Virus record (IMG/VR): IMGVR_UViG_3300020478_000045
Span: 1-28,578 of that record
DNA from: a virus
Length of the DNA: 28,578 bases
Direction: 5' to 3' (one strand)
The notes beneath the pieces are model-generated. The model was not told where the DNA came from, ran no database searches, and saw nothing but the letters and a program-made list of their open reading frames with translations. This document shows positions 26,729 to 28,578 of this stretch, piece by piece; positions within the stretch are counted from its first letter, which is position 1; each line of letters starts with the position of its first letter. A program made the translations under genes and the position numbers.

Positions 26729-27003
26729 AATATATCTTCTATCCTCATATCTCTGTCTTCAGGAAGGTCGATCCATCGCCAATTATCCACTCTATCCAGT
26801 TCTAAAGGTCTTACACAGACTTTAGTAGAAAGGATGGAAGAATCTTTTCCGTCCAGGGAAATAACTCTCCACATATGCCCATTTTCACGGATTCGATTCT
26901 TACCGTGTCTTGAGATACCAGATAATACGACTACATCGCCTTCAAAAATGTCCATTTCTTTTATTTCGTGAAAGTTAGCGGTATTTTCAATCTCTCTCAT
27001 CAT
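26725..27003 (-). CDS. Unknown 92-residue protein on a near-leaderless mRNA
   Basis: MMREIENTANFHEIKEMDIF, then 'GDVVVLSGISRHGKNRIREN', 'GHMWRVISLDGKD' and an acidic end. The middle part suggests a small beta-barrel such as an SH3-like fold. The promoter at 27010-27038 predicts transcription start at or within a base or two of the first ATG. ATG at 26955 is an alternative start. No family is recognised. Confidence 0.7.
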   Translation of the reverse strand: MMREIENTANFHEIKEMDIFEGDVVVLSGISRHGKNRIRENGHMWRVISLDGKDSSILSTKVCVRPLELDRVDNWRWIDLPEDRDMRIEDIL

Positions 27004-27009
27004 AGGTAT

Positions 27010-27038
27010 ATTATCTCAGGAATGAGGGTAAATGTCAA
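27010..27038 (-). promoter_or_regulatory. Early promoter abutting a start codon
   Basis: CTTGACA (-35 at 27038-27033), a 17-base spacer and GATAAT (27015-27010). Only six bases separate the -10 from the ATG at 27003. The sequence after it, ATGATGAGAGAGATTG, resembles the GATGAGAGAT that follows two other early promoters. Confidence 0.85.
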
Positions 27039-27223
27039 GTGAAAAAGAGATTTATATGTAGATTATTGACATAATCTTTCCTGCGATCAGGCCGAGGAGG
27101 ATAGATCCCAATATTAAATAGAGTCTCCAATGTAGTTTCAAATGCCTCATCAGGAAGCCATTTCAGAAAAAATTTGCCGAAAAAATTTACGCTCCAAATC
27201 CGAAATCCCGGTCCTCGGTCCAT
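27035..27223 (-). CDS. Doubtful 62-residue ORF
   Basis: From ATG 27223: MDRGPGFRIWSVNFFGKFFL then 'TTLETLFNIGIYPPRPDRRK'. No ribosome site is visible, its end overlaps the promoter at 27010-27038, and an alternative membrane-peptide ORF lies in another frame. Some gene is expected in this 220-base gap, but I cannot say which frame is used. Confidence 0.3.
   Translation of the reverse strand: MDRGPGFRIWSVNFFGKFFLKWLPDEAFETTLETLFNIGIYPPRPDRRKDYVNNLHINLFFT
27052..27150 (-). CDS. Possible 32-residue membrane peptide
   Basis: From ATG 27150: MRHLKLHWRLYLILGSILLG then LIAGKIMSIIYI, a basic start followed by one strong hydrophobic helix. Its ATG forms a TGATG junction with a frame continuing from the upstream gene region. 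There is no clear ribosome site. It is a competing reading of the same segment as the ORF at 27035-27223. Confidence 0.4.
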   Translation of the reverse strand: MRHLKLHWRLYLILGSILLGLIAGKIMSIIYI

Positions 27224-27257
27224 ATACTTTTGGTGCGATCCGCCTTTCGGAGGACGG

Positions 27258-27746
27258 TTAATTCCAGAGCACCTTTTTGCTCATCTCCTCTTGCTCCTTA
27301 AGCATTTCCTCCTCTGCTACCGCCATTTCCTTTCTCCTTTTGTGGTCTTCTAGATAGTTCTTATGCACTTCCCGGAGCTTGTGGACATCATAGCATCGAG
27401 TTTCGTCTAAGGATACCGCTAATTTAACTCCCTCATAGGGGTCATCTATCCATTCGGACTCCCATATGGCGGAAATTTGCGGATTTTTGGGCGGTACCCA
27501 CCACAGGTGGAGCATACCTATATACCCTACGTTATCTACTTCAAATGATTGTATTACGTGGGTAACCCCTAATGATTGTAGGAATGGAAACTTAGGGTCT
27601 TTATAGAATGTAGCCCGGAAATTATTCTCCATTCTCTGTCGTACTTGTAATAATTCAATCTCAGATAATACACCGGAAGCTGACCATTTTGGTGCTCCAG
27701 GTATTTTGTGGGTGAATTCCTTCTTTTTAGGGAATAGTTTTGTCAT
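27258..27746 (-). CDS. Unknown 162-residue protein
   Basis: MTKLFPKKKEFTHKIPGAPK is followed by a mixed alpha/beta middle ('SLGVTHVIQSFEVDNVGYIG', 'LHLWWVPPKNPQISAIW') and a long charged C-terminal helix (KNYLEDHKRRKEMAVAEEEM). No family is recognised. It overlaps the upstream metallopeptidase-like gene by four bases. Confidence 0.75.
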   Translation of the reverse strand: MTKLFPKKKEFTHKIPGAPKWSASGVLSEIELLQVRQRMENNFRATFYKDPKFPFLQSLGVTHVIQSFEVDNVGYIGMLHLWWVPPKNPQISAIWESEWIDDPYEGVKLAVSLDETRCYDVHKLREVHKNYLEDHKRRKEMAVAEEEMLKEQEEMSKKVLWN

Positions 27747-28264
27747 AGTATCTGTAGCTTATTCCCTTCCCGGCTTTCTATTTCATTCCATACAGATATG
27801 AATCCTAATTGGAGCCACTTCTCTTTACCATATGCTTCTACTTCGTGTGGGGAGGAATAGTATTCGTCTTCAGTCATCCAACCAATCTTTTGTCCCTTCC
27901 AGGCCATATACGCACCCTTAGGGAAGGTCAGTTCACCCATTATATACTGTTTAATATGTACCATTTCGTGTCCGACTGTCTTAAGGAGCTTAGATACCCA
28001 CTCGGAATAGTTCAGTTCTCTACCCCATTCATCTCTCTCCATCCTATATGGATCAATGACAATCTTAAAGGATCGTGGTCTATGTGTGCTGGTACCCTCT
28101 TCGATCATTGCTTCCCCTTCATAATCATAGTGTTTCAGGTGCAATTTAATAGAGACTTTCTTCATTCTCCGAGGGAATAATTTCATTGCGGAATACTCTA
28201 ACATACCATAGAGGGCTAACCTCACCTTGGCATCGATACATTTAGCGTGAATCATTGTCTTCAT
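27743..28264 (-). CDS. SprT-like zinc metallopeptidase-like protein
   Basis: The 173-residue protein has 'LLKTVGHEMVHIKQYIMGEL' with the zinc motif HEMVH (His99, Glu100, His103), and 'WKGQKIGW' and 'SPHEVEAYGKEKW' downstream, where Glu141 or Glu143 may give the third ligand. The order HExxH...W(K)GK...PxExEAxG occurs in phage and bacterial proteins of the SprT-like/minimal gluzincin kind. A proteolytic or structural role is possible. AGGAGG precedes ATG 28264. It is the first gene after the long structured leader. Confidence 0.78.
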   Translation of the reverse strand: MKTMIHAKCIDAKVRLALYGMLEYSAMKLFPRRMKKVSIKLHLKHYDYEGEAMIEEGTSTHRPRSFKIVIDPYRMERDEWGRELNYSEWVSKLLKTVGHEMVHIKQYIMGELTFPKGAYMAWKGQKIGWMTEDEYYSSPHEVEAYGKEKWLQLGFISVWNEIESREGNKLQIL

Positions 28265-28512
28265 ATTCCTCCTATTGTGGTGAGTTTGTACCGCCTATCC
28301 CTCCCAACTCAACGCTTCAGGGGAGGCCCAAGCACGCTTAGTACCTCCCCTGGTGTGTAAAAACTTTGCTCTCGCTCCCTTCCGGCATCGGCAGTCACCC
28401 TTGGTAGGGGGCCGGAGAGGGGGGAATAGGACATCTGGTGTCCATACCCTATTTCTAACAGTCAGCGGTAGTCACATTGGTGTCCCTGGTGGTGGTTAAT
28501 CTCTCATCGTTT
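28265..28512 (-). ncRNA. Long structured 5' leader RNA
   Basis: About 248 bases without an ORF separate the promoter at 28519-28547 from the metallopeptidase-like gene. The RNA is visibly richer in G and C than its surroundings. Hairpins read by eye: AATAGG/CCTATT; CCGGC/GCCGG enclosing CCC/GGG, with CTCTC/GAGAG outside; CAGGGGAGG/CCTCCCCTG enclosing AAGC/GCTT; and TGAGTT/AACTCA just before the ribosome site. The 9-bp plus 4-bp nested hairpin is strong. It matches no RNA class known to me; it may be a regulatory leader or a processed small RNA. Confidence 0.55.
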
Positions 28513-28518
28513 AAGTAT

Positions 28519-28547
28519 ATTATCTCAAATTCCGCCAGCATTGTCAA
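28519..28547 (-). promoter_or_regulatory. Early promoter of the structured leader
   Basis: AAAAAAAGT, CTTGACA (-35 at 28547-28542), a 17-base spacer and GATAAT (28524-28519), then ACTTAAACGATGAGAGAT. It shares an extended block with the promoter at 11641-11669 from ATTTGAGATAATATA through GATGAG. Confidence 0.88.
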
Positions 28548-28578
28548 GACTTTTTTTCTTTTTTGTTTTATTTTTTCT

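Noticed and set aside
28265-28512. Known riboswitch class in the long leader
   Set aside because: I looked for patterns of known classes such as the glutamine, SAM and preQ1 riboswitches and recognise none.
1-28578. CRISPR arrays, insertion sequences or integrase genes
   Set aside because: No array of direct repeats with spacers, transposase or integrase motifs was seen; the only tandem repeat is the 84-bp coding one.

Overview
The window reads as part of the genome of a T4-like marine myovirus, most likely infecting an alphaproteobacterium such as SAR11/Pelagibacter. The T4 core is represented by homologues of gp32, gp59 and gp33, a gp23/gp24-type capsid protein, class I ribonucleotide reductase and a flavin-dependent thymidylate synthase. 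Promoters of both T4 kinds are visible: strong TTGACA-N17-TATAAT early-type sites and TATAAATA late-type sites. The host guess rests on the AT-rich sequence, a circularly permuted (two-piece) tmRNA gene with an ALAA-ending tag, and marine-type auxiliary genes (BMP-family binding protein, Na/Pi transporter domain, Hsp20, A-type Fe-S carrier, 2OG oxygenases). It is an inference; no host sequence is present. Marine cyanobacteria also have two-piece tmRNA and remain a possible alternative.

Layout. 1-2972 (+): the end of a virion structural module, with a repeat-bearing virion protein cut by the window edge, a compact gp23/gp24-like capsid protein and a small protein. 2992-5569 (-): two tiny proteins, tRNA-Gly, -Thr, -Pro, -Tyr and -Asp, a 26-residue membrane peptide, a BMP-family periplasmic binding protein and a small unknown protein. 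5591-10065 (-): replication and late-transcription block in the order gp33, gp59, two paralogous small proteins, thyX, a DUF6447-like protein, gp32, preceded by a DUF1289 protein and a structured leader RNA. 10072-12921 (-): a tightly overlapped string of very small genes, an A-type Fe-S carrier and a MazG-like protein. 13081-14573 (+): a lysis cassette (small membrane proteins and an M15 endopeptidase) behind two TATAAATA elements, ending in a nine-cysteine metallothionein-like peptide and a bidirectional terminator.

14633-19141 (-): Hsp20, the permuted tmRNA with a 53-residue ORF filling the segment between its two pieces, a 2OG oxygenase-like protein, an exported protein, a single Na/Pi-cotransporter domain and nrdB. 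19138-24891 (-): nrdA behind an overlapping set of FkbM methyltransferase, 2OG-Fe(II) oxygenase and two GT-A-like glycosyltransferases (one of the TAGT/GREB1 type), which looks like a hypermodification cassette. 24961-28578 (-): tRNA-Trp and tRNA-Cys flanking a small structured RNA, a GH24-like lysozyme, a deoxyribonucleotidase, several unknown proteins, a zinc metallopeptidase-like protein and a long structured 5' leader.

Together the genes serve nucleotide supply (nrdAB, thyX, nucleotidase, MazG-like), replication (gp32/gp59), late transcription (gp33), translation support (seven tRNAs and tmRNA), possible DNA or surface modification, host metabolism during infection and lysis. The strongest novelty candidates are the permuted tmRNA with an ORF inside its intervening segment, the modification cassette, and two long structured leader RNAs.
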